A stretch of 64,000 bases of DNA from CAWGGS01 sp046704745 (GCA_046704745.1 JBJKRL010000067.1:1-64000), one strand, 5' to 3'. Shown: positions 1-7,850, counted from the stretch's first letter. Notes: generated from the letters alone by a model not told the origin. A program made the numbers and translations.

Positions 1-81
1 GGCCCGGTGCAGGGGCTGCTGGACCATTTTATGGACGAGGTGCGGGACCATATCACCAAAAGGAAATGTCCCTTACAATGA
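1..81 (+). CDS. 3' end of a NuoF/HndC-like flavoprotein gene (partial)
   Basis: The first 26 codons are open from the window edge and end in TGA at 79-81. The visible tail (a helical HFMDEVRDHI segment, then KRKCPLQ) resembles the end of the NuoF/HndC module of NADH-dehydrogenase-like and hydrogenase or formate-dehydrogenase flavoprotein subunits, which often read YFRDEYEAHI-x-KRCPAG before an appended ferredoxin domain. Here the protein stops right after the CP, so no C-terminal ferredoxin follows. An ATG overlapping the stop (78-80) opens a 14-codon acidic reading frame ending at 122, perhaps a decayed continuation. The assignment rests on 26 residues only. Confidence 0.4.
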   Translation, partial: GPVQGLLDHFMDEVRDHITKRKCPLQ

Positions 82-127
82 ACGACGATGGATACATAGA
101 AGAGGAAGAAAACACTTTTTAAAGGAA

Positions 128-299
128 TTTGATTACCACTGAAACTCAGCCTAATCAGCTGGGGCTGTAGCCACCCCTTTCACGGGACGCCAACCCGTCC
201 ATGGGGGCCCCACTGTGCCCATCCAGGGCACAGACACCCGTGAAAAGGGTGGCCACAATTCCTCTTTACGTACAAAACTGAGATTCAGTGGTAATCAAA
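128..299. repeat. large nested inverted repeat / structured element
   Basis: Three nested arms are visible. The outer arms are 128-149 and 278-299 (22 nt, one mismatch). The middle arms are 167-186 and 237-256 (about 20 nt, two mismatches). The inner hairpin is 214-220 with 226-232 (7 bp). Together they fold about 170 nt into one long hairpin. The element lies between a possible oxidoreductase operon end and a small Cys-rich gene. It could be a MITE-like mobile hairpin or a structured leader RNA; it matches no riboswitch I can name. Confidence 0.7.
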
Positions 300-318
300 A
301 AGATATTTAAAAAAACAC

Positions 319-366
319 CTGGAAACCGCGGGCAAGAAACGTGTCAATAATGCACGCGGTTTCCAG
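319..366 (+). promoter_or_regulatory. 12-bp perfect inverted repeat upstream of the small Cys-rich gene
   Basis: CTGGAAACCGCG at 319-330 is perfectly complementary to 355-366, with a 24-nt loop. The repeat ends about 20 nt before the GTG start at 387, close to the ribosome-binding site GAGGAGAG (376-383). A leader hairpin or operator controlling the next gene is possible. No T-run follows, so it is not a standard terminator. Confidence 0.5.
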
Positions 367-386
367 ACGCTATCGAGGAGAGAGAC

Positions 387-587
387 GTGAAAGAAAAGGG
401 AAAAAGTGAAAGCTGTCTTTATTGTCGGCATTTTCGCAACGATCCGGTGTATCTCGAAAGTATTTACAAGGGACTGACGAGCCTCAGCTCAGCCTATGGT
501 TCGGTACGCTGCCAGGATGGAATCTGCCAGCTGAATGATGTTTATCTGGCGGCTAACCGCAGTTGCAACAGATTCGAGCCCCATTGA
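387..587 (+). CDS. small cysteine-rich protein, unknown function
   Basis: This is a 66-residue protein starting at GTG with a good GAGGAGAG ribosome-binding site. It has five cysteines: a CLYC pair near the N-terminus, then RCQDGIC, and a last Cys in the ending SCNRFEP. The spacing resembles small metal-binding domains of unknown function in anaerobes. There is no signal peptide and no membrane segment. The codons look coding and the inverted repeat at 319-366 lies just upstream. A zinc- or iron-binding role is inference from the cysteine pattern; I do not recognise the family. Confidence 0.6.
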   Translation: MKEKGKSESCLYCRHFRNDPVYLESIYKGLTSLSSAYGSVRCQDGICQLNDVYLAANRSCNRFEPH

Positions 588-619
588 TCCGGAAAAGCAA
601 GGGGCGTTAAAACACTTTG

Positions 620-1333
620 TCATGTGGTATCGGTTCGTTTTCTGATCAGGAAGATTCCGTCTCTGATTGTCAGAAACACGTTTTCCACCCGTGTGTCGGC
701 TGTAACCATTTCGTTGAAGTCCGCCATGGCTTTGCTCTCATCGTCCGATGGGGAAAGTACCCGGCCGTACCAAAGGGCGTTGTCGGCCAGGATGGTGCCT
801 CCGTCGCGTACTATCCGCATTGATTCCCGGTAGTAATTGCTGATATTTTGCTTGTCGGCATCGATGAAGACCAGGTCGGTTTTTCCATCCGGCAGCGTCT
901 TCAAGATTTCCAGCGCCTCACCTTGGCGCTGCGTAATCTTATTGCCCACAGGACTTCGCTTAAAAAATCCCCGAGCGATTTTGGCATGTTCAGGATTATT
1001 ATCAATTGTGATAATCCTGCCGTCGGCAGGGAGCACTTCGGCCATGGCCAGGGCGGAGTAACCGGTAAACGTGCCGATCTCGACGATGTTATGGGTCGAT
1101 GACAGCTGGACGGCAAATTGCAGGAATCGTCCCTCAACCCGACCTGTGAGCATGCTGGGGTAGGGGGTCTGGGTCAGGGTGAACTGCTCGATTTCCTCCA
1201 GTAGATCCGACATGGGCGACGTGTGTTCCGCCGCATATCTCTCGGCCTCGTTGGCCACAATATCCATATAACAATAGATACCCTGTGAGGAGGGTGTCTG
1301 TTTTTTGGCCTCTAGGGAAGATTTTTGGCTCAT
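620..1333 (-). CDS. SAM-dependent O-methyltransferase (caffeoyl-CoA OMT-like)
   Basis: The protein has 237 residues with the start at 1333, preceded by AAGGAGC; an in-frame ATG 18 codons earlier lacks such a site. It has the class I methyltransferase pattern of the methyltransferase_3 family: motif I VEIGTFTGYSA near residue 85, the acidic ribose-binding TIDNNPEH near 112, and VFIDADKQNISNYY near 156, whose Asp and Asn fit the usual metal-binding positions. Family members transfer a methyl group from SAM to a catechol-type hydroxyl in a metal-dependent way. The substrate is unknown and no pathway genes flank it. Cytoplasmic. Confidence 0.88.
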   Translation of the reverse strand: MSQKSSLEAKKQTPSSQGIYCYMDIVANEAERYAAEHTSPMSDLLEEIEQFTLTQTPYPSMLTGRVEGRFLQFAVQLSSTHNIVEIGTFTGYSALAMAEVLPADGRIITIDNNPEHAKIARGFFKRSPVGNKITQRQGEALEILKTLPDGKTDLVFIDADKQNISNYYRESMRIVRDGGTILADNALWYGRVLSPSDDESKAMADFNEMVTADTRVENVFLTIRDGIFLIRKRTDTT

Positions 1334-1559
1334 GGAAGCTCCTTTTTTCTTTATTGTGTCGAATATAATAGTAGGAATAAACATCATGGGGAGTTTTCGC
1401 TATGGCCAAAGGACGTCTTGCCCACCTGCTGATTCCGTTTAATCAACAGACGTAGGCCCTGTTATGTCTGTTGCACATAACTCATTTTTGGCGTAGCATT
1501 GCCGGCAACGCTTTGTAAATTGTAAACTCGGATATCGTTTATTGAAAAATGAGGTTGCC

Positions 1560-2360
1560 ATGACTTCTGCTGAAAATGTAATGGAAGGGGGGACTATCCT
1601 TCTACCGAACGGCTTGACGATCAAGTATTGTGACTCTAACGCAGGTCAAAAAGAGGTCGTCGTTTTCCTGCATGGGTATGCGGATTCCTGGCGGTCGTTT
1701 GAACGAGTCCTGCGCGCTTTTCCTGCCAAATATCGCTGCCTTGCGTTAGACCTCAGAGGGCATGGCGATTCATCCAAACCGGATTGCTGTTACCAGATGA
1801 AGGACTTTACCGAGGATGTCCGTTTGTTTCTGGATGCATTGGGCATTACAAAATCAACCCTGGTCGGTCATTCCATGGGGAGTCTTATTGCCCAGACCTT
1901 TGCAGCCACCTTTCCGGAAAAGGTTGAAAAATTGGTCCTGATCAGCTCAGCCGGCAGGGCAAATGAAAATCCGATTCTTGCTGAGATTCAAGATGACATC
2001 ATGGCATTAAAGGACCCTGTTGCAGAGTCCTTTATCGTCGACTTTCAAACACCCAGCCTGCCTGTTCCGGACGAGTTTCTCCAATCGATCATTGCCGAGA
2101 GTAAAAAGATCCCGGCACGCATCTGGAAAACGGTATTCCGGGAATTGGTTGCCGTAGACAATAAAGACCTCCTTAGCAGAATCAAGGCAAAAACTCTCAT
2201 CCTCTGGGGCTCCAAGGATGTGGTTTTTCCAAAAATCGATCAAGAGCTTTTAAGCTTGAAAATAAAAAATTCCAAATTTATTGAATATGAAGCAGGGCAT
2301 GCCCTTCATTGGGAGATACCGAAACTTGTGGTAAAAGATATAGGCCGATTTCTTAAATGA
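1560..2360 (+). CDS. alpha/beta hydrolase
   Basis: The protein has 266 residues. I chose the ATG at 1560 because ATGAGG lies just upstream; a TTG at 1542 is an alternative. The fold markers are FLHGYADSW (oxyanion-hole HG), DLRGHGDS, the nucleophile elbow GHSMG with Ser near residue 105, the acid in LWGSKD, and the catalytic His in AGHALHW. This is the standard esterase/haloalkane-dehalogenase-type hydrolase triad. There is no signal peptide, so it is cytoplasmic. The substrate cannot be told from sequence. Confidence 0.9.
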   Translation: MTSAENVMEGGTILLPNGLTIKYCDSNAGQKEVVVFLHGYADSWRSFERVLRAFPAKYRCLALDLRGHGDSSKPDCCYQMKDFTEDVRLFLDALGITKSTLVGHSMGSLIAQTFAATFPEKVEKLVLISSAGRANENPILAEIQDDIMALKDPVAESFIVDFQTPSLPVPDEFLQSIIAESKKIPARIWKTVFRELVAVDNKDLLSRIKAKTLILWGSKDVVFPKIDQELLSLKIKNSKFIEYEAGHALHWEIPKLVVKDIGRFLK

Positions 2361-2389
2361 TAAGTTAAGAACAAAGGGGGACAGACCCG

Positions 2390-2415
2390 AATGGCGCTAG
2401 TTTAAGCCATTTTTT
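2390..2415 (+). terminator. weak stem-loop with T-run after the hydrolase gene
   Basis: AATGGC at 2390-2395 pairs with GCCATT at 2406-2411, followed by a short T-run. The stem is only 6 bp. It is embedded in a stretch starting with a GGGGGACAGACCC-type motif, the kind of sequence found around REP-associated (Y1) transposase remnants, so it may be a leftover of that rather than a working terminator. Confidence 0.35.
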
Positions 2416-2601
2416 ATCAGACAAAGTGTATGATAATATAACTATTCGGGACAGACCACGTTTTTTTACGGGATTTCCGCCAGAGATCGCCGCGACAGCA
2501 CAGCTCAAAGCGATAGATACACAGCTGGACAAAGGATTATGACAACGGCAGCACTGTAGCCGGATGCGCGAAAACAGCCCATCGGACGGCGCACTGCAGT
2601 A

Positions 2602-3081
2602 TCACATCTTCTGCAACATCTCCGTTACCATCCCCGGCCTGTATTTGCCAACTGTCGTGCGAAAACCGATGGATATGCGGTTCCAGCCGTTGATGGCGAC
2701 AATCGCTAGGGTCAGGTTGACGAGTTCCTGCTCAGTGAAAAATTCCCGTGTAGCGGTATAAATGTCATCCGGGGCATGATTGTCGGCGATCAGGGTGAGG
2801 GCTTCGGTCCAGGCCAGCGCCGCCCGCTCTCTTTCCGTATAGAAGGGTGCCTCGCGCCAGGCATCCAGCAGGTAGATCCTTTGCTCGGTCTCGCCGGCTG
2901 CCCGTGCATCTTTTGAATGCATATCGAGGCAATATGCGCATCCATTGATCTGCGAGGCCCGCATCCTGACAAGTTCGAGCAGGGACGGTTCCAACCCGCA
3001 GCCGTGAATGTGCTTTTCCAGGCCCAACATGGCCCGGAATGCACCGGGACTGATCCTGGTGCTATCTATTCGAGGTTGCAT
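2602..3081 (-). CDS. carboxymuconolactone decarboxylase / AhpD-like protein
   Basis: This 159-residue protein has the AhpD/CMD-family core ELVRMRASQINGCAYC, followed by LDMH. Cys48, Cys51 and His55 form the CxxC-xxx-H redox site typical of alkylhydroperoxidase-like members. The C-terminal helices (TLAIVAINGWNRI) are also typical. An AAGGAG ribosome-binding site precedes the start. Such proteins act as small peroxidase partners or as carboxymuconolactone decarboxylases; the CxxC favours the redox type. It stands alone with no AhpC in sight. Confidence 0.88.
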   Translation of the reverse strand: MQPRIDSTRISPGAFRAMLGLEKHIHGCGLEPSLLELVRMRASQINGCAYCLDMHSKDARAAGETEQRIYLLDAWREAPFYTERERAALAWTEALTLIADNHAPDDIYTATREFFTEQELVNLTLAIVAINGWNRISIGFRTTVGKYRPGMVTEMLQKM

Positions 3082-3244
3082 CTTGCACTCCTTGCTTTAG
3101 CCATCAGGGGCTGTAGACGATCGGGGAGGCTAAGATGGTTCAGGTTTACTTCCTTTTTCGGATTCCCTTGATACATACCGACTCCTCTTTTCCAAACCAG
3201 CTGCTCCCATCCCCTTTCGCCGCCAGATGACCTTATGGTTACCA

Positions 3245-3508
3245 TCAAAGGCAGTTGATGTTTAATAGAAACAGTTCGGAGACGTATTCGGAATACGATT
3301 CCGAATCCTCTTCAACTGTTATCACAGGGCCTCCTGCTGTCAAGAAACCAGGAGAAGTGGCGCCAGTAGATTTAACAAACCATGAAGCGGAGAATTCTCT
3401 GTCAATATCTTTGTAAAACGGGTCAACAGTGAGAGCAGAAATCGATTCGAGATTCATTTCAAGCCTGTAACATTGCCATTGGTAAGTCTCGGCAAGAAGA
3501 GTACACAA
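3245..3508 (-). CDS. hypothetical protein, doubtful
   Basis: An 87-codon open frame starting at TTG with no clear ribosome-binding site. The composition is protein-like (acidic C-terminal part with EEDSESYSEY), but I recognise no family. It sits between the AhpD-like gene and a mobile-element remnant, so it may be a fragment of a larger lost gene. Listed because nothing else explains this stretch. Confidence 0.25.
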   Translation of the reverse strand: MCTLLAETYQWQCYRLEMNLESISALTVDPFYKDIDREFSASWFVKSTGATSPGFLTAGGPVITVEEDSESYSEYVSELFLLNINCL

Positions 3509-3540
3509 TCTGAGTTAATATTCTCCTGACACCGCAGCGT

Positions 3541-4353
3541 TGGGTAATCTCTCAACTTTTTGCGAACATCTATCTTTATTCTGCCCTTGATCTCTGGTTT
3601 GAGAAGGGTTACCGCAAGATCTGCAGTGGCTATGCCCGACTCATTCGATACACAGATGATTTTGTTGTCTGCTTTCAGTACAAGAAGGGTGCTGTACGGT
3701 TTTGCTATGAGCTGGTCAAGCGGCTAGGCAAATTCGAGCTTGAGATGGAGCCTACCCAGACCAAGGTGATGGAGTTTGGTAAGTTCGCCGTTCAGAATGC
3801 TGAAAGAAGAGGGAAAAGAGTTGAGACGTTTGATTTCCTCGGCTTAACCCACTACTGCAGCAAAGATCGGGACAGGAAAGGATTTCGGATGAAGCGGGTG
3901 CTGTCCGTTACAATTCGGCCAACCAAGCCAGACGAAACAAAGCCAGATACACCCCCGCCTCGACTTCCCTATTCTCCAGGCACGAATTCACAAACTGCCT
4001 GGCTTCCAGGCGAAAGGAGACAGATCCTCGATCATTTATCTGCTCGTATTATAGATAGATGCTTGCCTGGTATAGACATAGCTATTGAATATCTCAGGAA
4101 TAAGTATAGTAAAAACATGTCGCCAAACACCTTGCATCTAGCCGGTGTTGTTGTCCTCTCCTTCCTAAATTTTCTGGGTGATTCCGGAACCAATATTTTC
4201 AAAATAACCCGTCATGATATCAGTGCCTTCAAAGGGTATGAACAGGAACCTGGTTTGAAGGTCAACTCCGTCAGGAGCAACTTGAGAGGCGTGTATTCAC
4301 ATACCGGGTCCACTGATTACCGGTGGTTTGGCGGCACTGTAAAGCCGGAATGA
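3541..4353 (+). pseudogene. chimeric remnant: group II intron reverse transcriptase fragment joined to an integrase N-terminal domain
   Basis: From 3541 the frame reads like the middle of an LtrA-type reverse transcriptase: WVISQLFANIYL (matching the family's GGVISPLLANIYL), DLWFEKGYRK, the catalytic box as RYTDDFV (YTDD for YADD), then FEFGKFA-like and ETFDFLGLTHYCSK segments. RT similarity stops near 3925. After a proline-rich joint the same open frame turns into a core-binding domain typical of tyrosine recombinases (NTLHLAGVVVLSFLNFLG ... ITRHDISAFKGYEQEPGL, about 4110-4300) and ends without a catalytic domain. Both parents are truncated, so neither activity is expected. The order suggests recombination between two mobile elements. 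Confidence 0.8.
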
Positions 4354-4387
4354 AAAACGGCGGCGCAAAAAAGTCCACCGTTGGCAG

Positions 4388-4898
4388 TTACCACTGCGTG
4401 GGTTTGGAGTTACGCTGGTCGAAGCCTTTCTGGTGCCAGTAGGGATAAGTAGGCTCACGGTGACTGGCCACGTCGAGTTTGGCGATGTGCGCCTCGTCCA
4501 GTTTCCACCCTAGTGCGCCGAGGTTCTGTTTCAACTGGTCGGCATTGCGTGCGCCTACTATAACATTGCTGACCGTAGGCCGTTGCAAAAGCCAGTTGAG
4601 CGCCACTTCCGGGATGGTTTTGCTGACCTCGGCCGCCACATCTTGCAGCGCGTCCACCACCGTGAACAAGTATTCGTCGTCCACAGGCGGGCCGCCTACG
4701 GCGCCGCCTTGGGCGATGCGCCCCGCCTTGGGGGGGGTGCTGCGAGTGATTTTACCGGTGAGCCGCCCCCAGCCCAGAGGGCTCCACACCATCAGCCCCA
4801 CGCCCTGGTCCAGCCCCAGCGGCATCAGTTCCCATTCGTAATCGCGCCCTACCAGCGAGTAGTAAGCCCTGGTAGGCCACGTAGCGTGCTAGTCCGTG
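4388..4898 (-). pseudogene. aldo/keto reductase, 5'-truncated and frameshifted
   Basis: The intact 145-codon part matches the C-terminal half of an NADPH-dependent aldo/keto reductase: MPLGLDQGVG, WSPLGWGRLTGK, a long PPVDDEYLF helix region, EVALNWLLQRPTVSNVIVG and YPYWHQKGF near the end. Upstream the homology continues as AYYSLVGRDYEWE in frame; the preceding RYVAYQ then lies in another frame, so one base has been gained or lost near 4857. Homology ends near 4895 with no catalytic Tyr/Lys half. It abuts the mobile-element remnant at 3541-4353, consistent with insertion or deletion damage. Confidence 0.82.
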
Positions 4899-5097
4899 TT
4901 TTTTGCAGCTCTATGGATTTTGGTTTATTGATGAGTGAAGGAAACCGGGGAGGATTTAAAGGATTAGGGGACACGATTACAGCTTTCCCCAACAAGATAA
5001 AACACCGGATGCGGCCTGAAACCGGTGATCATCATGTTGTGCCTCAAAAGCAACATTCTTACTTGAAAAATGTGCATCCTAAATATATACTTAATGT

Positions 5098-5406
5098 ATG
5101 GATAAGATATACATGAAAATATTGAGCCAATGCGAAGGTTTTGAGTGGGATGATGGAAATATAAATAAAAATTGGTTGAAACATAAGGTCAGCCCTGCGG
5201 AGTGCGAACAGATATTTTTTAATAGACCACTAGTAATTCAAGGTGACATAAAACATTCAGAGACAGAAAAAAGATTTTATGCACTTGGCAGAACCGACTC
5301 AAAAAGAACCCTTTTCATTGCCTTCATTGTTAGAAACAAGCGTATTCGTGTCATTTCAGCAAGAGACATGAGTCGAAAAGAAAGGGAGGTATATAGTAAT
5401 GGATAA
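5098..5406 (+). CDS. brnT: BrnT-family toxin (type II toxin-antitoxin)
   Basis: This 102-residue protein has the BrnT/DUF497 pattern: FEWDDGNINKNWLKH near the N-terminus, an acidic-hydrophobic core, YALGRTDSKRTLFIAFIVR, and the ending RIRVISARDMSRKEREVY. BrnT is a ribonuclease toxin of RelE-like fold that blocks translation. The start may instead be the ATG at 5113 (MKILSQ). The gene overlaps the next one by 8 nt, the usual toxin-first order of this system. A palindrome-rich TATATACTTAATGTATGG stretch directly before the gene could be the autoregulated operator/promoter (inference). Confidence 0.85.
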   Translation: MDKIYMKILSQCEGFEWDDGNINKNWLKHKVSPAECEQIFFNRPLVIQGDIKHSETEKRFYALGRTDSKRTLFIAFIVRNKRIRVISARDMSRKEREVYSNG

Positions 5407-5668
5407 ACAAATACCAAAATTTAAGAACGAAGACGAAGAAAGAGAGTTTTGGGCAACTCATGACTCTACTGACTACATTAAATGGGACAAAGCTGAAAAA
5501 ATCACATTTTCAAACCTCAAGCCTTCTGTAAAAAAAATATCTCTACGCCTTCCAGAAACTATGATTGAGGAGCTCAAACTTCTAGCAAACAAAAGAGATG
5601 TTCCATATCAATCTCTTTTAAAAATATTTCTTGCTGAGCGTATAGAAAAAGAACTTGGTGCACACTAA
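5399..5668 (+). CDS. brnA: BrnA-type / CopG-like antitoxin
   Basis: The protein has 89 residues. The N-terminal half (FKNEDEEREFWATHDSTDYI) is the toxin-binding segment seen in antitoxins paired with BrnT. The C-terminal half (VKKISLRLPETMIEELKLLA, then RDVPYQSLLKIFLAERI) is a ribbon-helix-helix DNA-binding unit. The start codon lies within the end of brnT, so the two are translationally coupled. The antitoxin would neutralise the toxin and repress the operon. Confidence 0.85.
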   Translation: MDKQIPKFKNEDEEREFWATHDSTDYIKWDKAEKITFSNLKPSVKKISLRLPETMIEELKLLANKRDVPYQSLLKIFLAERIEKELGAH

Positions 5669-6283
5669 CCAGAAAAACGCTCATTTAGAAAAATTCTAAA
5701 CAATCGGGATAGGACTCCTCATCATCAAAGTTCGTGTTCGGCGTCGGAGATATGTATCAAATGGAAATTTTCATAGTCATATTTATAGTTTTGTGGGGTA
5801 TTCTATTTTATGTAGAAAGAACTGCAAGTAAAAATATGACTTATAGTCGATACGCTTGTGGGGTTTATGGGGGACGCTGGTGAAAAAGATACTTATTAGA
5901 GATATGAATAGGTGCTCCCTAGTTATCTAAGAATCATGGATAGAATTATGGGATTAGCAAAAAACAGTCGCTACGGTTTTCCAAATTCTGTTCTGTTCTA
6001 CCTTCACTCCACCACGAGGAAATCCCTCTTTCAATTGCACATGCGCAAAGAGTGCTTTGATCAAAAACAGAAGGCAAAATGCTCTGCCCACTAATCTGTT
6101 CCCAAGCAACTCTTTTAGAAAGAGTTATACCATTTAGGAAAATATCAAATAAAGATTAATAGAATAATATCTTATGATATCTCTCCATGTGAAAACCGCT
6201 ACTGGAAAGAGGGAAGAGTAGGTGAGTTTTTGTGTTAGAAGTCATCATGATTGTATTGGTGCCTGGTTGTACATCGTTCGATT
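5669..6283. other. gene-poor gap after the toxin-antitoxin pair
   Basis: No convincing gene is visible. The only protein-like item is the 43-codon frame at 5752-5883, listed separately. A 60-codon frame at 5912-6094 has no ribosome-binding site and no recognisable content. The stretch is AT-rich compared with the flanking genes, as expected of accessory DNA. Confidence 0.5.
5752..5883 (+). CDS. possible small single-span membrane peptide
   Basis: This 43-residue frame starts MYQMEIFIVIFIVLWGILF, one strong hydrophobic helix followed by YVERTASKN and a polar tail. GGAGA lies only a few bases before the ATG, closer than ideal. Small membrane peptides are easy to miss, but random AT-rich sequence can also give such frames. 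It lies just downstream of a toxin-antitoxin pair. Confidence 0.25.
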   Translation: MYQMEIFIVIFIVLWGILFYVERTASKNMTYSRYACGVYGGRW

Positions 6284-6730
6284 CTAATTGACCAGTGCCC
6301 AAATGTAGCCATCTGGATCGGCGACAAAGGCCTCGGTGCCCCAGAGGTAGTGTCTGGGCTCTTGAATGATTTTAGTGCCGGCCTCTCGGGCACGATGCAC
6401 AAATTTTTCTACATCTGCTACCTTCATGTGCGGGTACATTCCCAGCCCGAGTCGTTCATCTCTTGCCCTTGGCGCTTCCCAGTCCCAGTGTTTGTCCCAA
6501 AGGGCTATGCGTGTGTTGCCTGCTTCAAGCATTGCAAAGTGGCCATCATTTGATTTGATCCGAAGGTCAAATAATCCGTGGTAAAAAGCAATGGAAGCCT
6601 TTAAATCCGACACTTCCAAAAGAATGTGGTCAACCGCAGGCGGACTTCCTGCCGGAGGAGCAGGGCTTCTCGCACAGCCGGCAAACAATACGGCCAGTCC
6701 GAATACAATCAAGAATAAAGGTTTTCTCAT
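6284..6730 (-). CDS. VOC-superfamily (glyoxalase-like) lipoprotein
   Basis: This 148-residue protein begins with a lipoprotein signal (hydrophobic stretch ending LFAGC, Cys19), followed by a proline-rich linker (SPAPPAGSPPAVDH). The rest is one vicinal-oxygen-chelate module pair: DHILLEVSDLKASIAFY, FDLRIKSNDGHFAMLEAG, and the C-terminal FVADPDGYIWALV. VOC proteins bind a metal and act as glyoxalases, dioxygenases or resistance proteins. Export as a lipoprotein is unusual for this superfamily. The substrate is unknown. Confidence 0.85.
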   Translation of the reverse strand: MRKPLFLIVFGLAVLFAGCARSPAPPAGSPPAVDHILLEVSDLKASIAFYHGLFDLRIKSNDGHFAMLEAGNTRIALWDKHWDWEAPRARDERLGLGMYPHMKVADVEKFVHRAREAGTKIIQEPRHYLWGTEAFVADPDGYIWALVN

Positions 6731-6799
6731 TTTAGAATCACCCGCGCTTATAACCAGGAACGCTTTTTCCAGAGAAGTCTTTTTATCATTGAAAGCAAC

Positions 6800-7009
6800 T
6801 CAATGATGAGTAGACGGGCCATTTACCAATGCCCTCAATTTTCGAAGAGAATAGCGGGACAGCTCTTCCTGATCGTCATTTGAAAAACCGAAGTTCTTTG
6901 CCGTCTCTGTAGGGTCGGTTAGGAATCGTTCGCGGACCGTTGCATCATTTATTGCCTTGCCGATAAGTTTTACGAAATTGGTATTCGGATTATAACAGCA
7001 CATATGCAC
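6800..7009 (-). CDS. NHLP-leader-like small protein (Os1348-type)
   Basis: The protein has 69 residues and a very strong ribosome-binding site (AGGAGGTG) before the ATG at 7009. The core FVKLIGKAINDATVRERFLT, then DPTETAKNFGFSNDDQEELS, follows the helical pattern of nitrile-hydratase-like leader peptides and LigA-like small domains. The tail is short (RALVNGPSTHH), with no Cys/Ser/Thr-rich core. It therefore looks like a free-standing leader-like domain rather than a classical RiPP precursor. No maturase gene is adjacent. Confidence 0.6.
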   Translation of the reverse strand: MHMCCYNPNTNFVKLIGKAINDATVRERFLTDPTETAKNFGFSNDDQEELSRYSLRKLRALVNGPSTHH

Positions 7010-7097
7010 CTCCTGATATATCTATACTTGAGATCATCTCCCAGGCAAACGTAGAATTCTTCAGCCTCTCAAAAGGTATTACACGGGAAGACTATTA

Positions 7098-7267
7098 ACT
7101 CGTTTCCATCCGAAAACGGCGCTTTTCCCCTAACTCGTCGTTGCGTTGCCAAATTTAATCCTCGGAATATTAAGTATATGCCTTCGGTTAAATTTACCAC
7201 CGCGCCTAGATTTAGAAGAGGTAAGCGAAGACTCCGAAATCCCTCGTTTCAGGATGGAAACTAACTC
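7098..7267 (+). repeat. dispersed repeat family I, copy A
   Basis: A non-coding block bounded by GTTTCCATCC at its left end and GGATGGAAAC at its right end. It holds CGAAAACGGCGCTTTTC, CTAACTCGTCGTTGCG, TTTAATCCTCGG, TATATGCC, GGTTAAATTT and CTAGATTTAGAAGAGG. The same order of blocks recurs at 12671-13030, 42780-42973, 44664-44796 and, inverted, at 62878-63090. The inverted ends suggest a small non-autonomous element. Confidence 0.8.
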
Positions 7268-7544
7268 ACATATTTCACCCATTGATATGGCCTGCTGATC
7301 AAGAAGACCTGGAAAAAGCTTGTTACGGATGCCTTTTCCCAAAAGCTATGCGGAAAGAGCGGGCAATATCGATCCGCACCCCTAGAGTATTTATTTCAGA
7401 GCACCTGAAGGGCAAAAATAACATACATTATGGGTAGAATTCGGTTGCAGGGTCTTTTCTCATTTATTGGAAGTTTTTTTTGGGAAAATAGTACCTTCAA
7501 CTACTTGCCATAAATCACTAAGTGATTTTCATGAAATATGCAGG

Positions 7545-7850
7545 TCAGCTCCATTTCTTGCCCAGTTCGTCAAGCCCGGCTTTGCCAAGATCTTCAGGAG
7601 ACATCGCAATTCTAAGCTTACAATCGGCGTTAAAGTTCAGGAAAAACGGTTCGCAGATAGAGGGTATTTGCGAAGGATCACTGATGTTCACGATAGCCAC
7701 AGCCCCCCGGGCACCATTTTGCTCGGTAAAATAAATGTTTTCAGGCTCCAAATCTTTGATGATTCTCTTGATAATATCTCCGGCCTTGCCTTCCCGTATT
7801 AGTGTGTTGAATGGTTCATGGGGAAGTTTCACATTCAGTAGCATTCTCAT
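7545..7850 (-). CDS. conserved small protein of unknown function
   Basis: This 101-residue protein starts MRMLLNVKLPHEPFNTLI and contains PENIYFTEQNGARGAVAIV, then NISDPSQIPSICEPFF, close to a family of about 100 residues that databases often leave hypothetical or label pantothenate-synthetase-like. The fold resembles a ferredoxin-like alpha/beta domain. There is no signal peptide. It lies near the NHLP-like gene on the same strand, separated by a dispersed repeat. I can support conservation from memory but not a function. Confidence 0.7.
   Translation of the reverse strand: MRMLLNVKLPHEPFNTLIREGKAGDIIKRIIKDLEPENIYFTEQNGARGAVAIVNISDPSQIPSICEPFFLNFNADCKLRIAMSPEDLGKAGLDELGKKWS

Noticed and set aside
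7130..7342. 70-codon minus-strand frame
   Set aside because: It lies largely within dispersed repeat copy A and has no conserved protein features.
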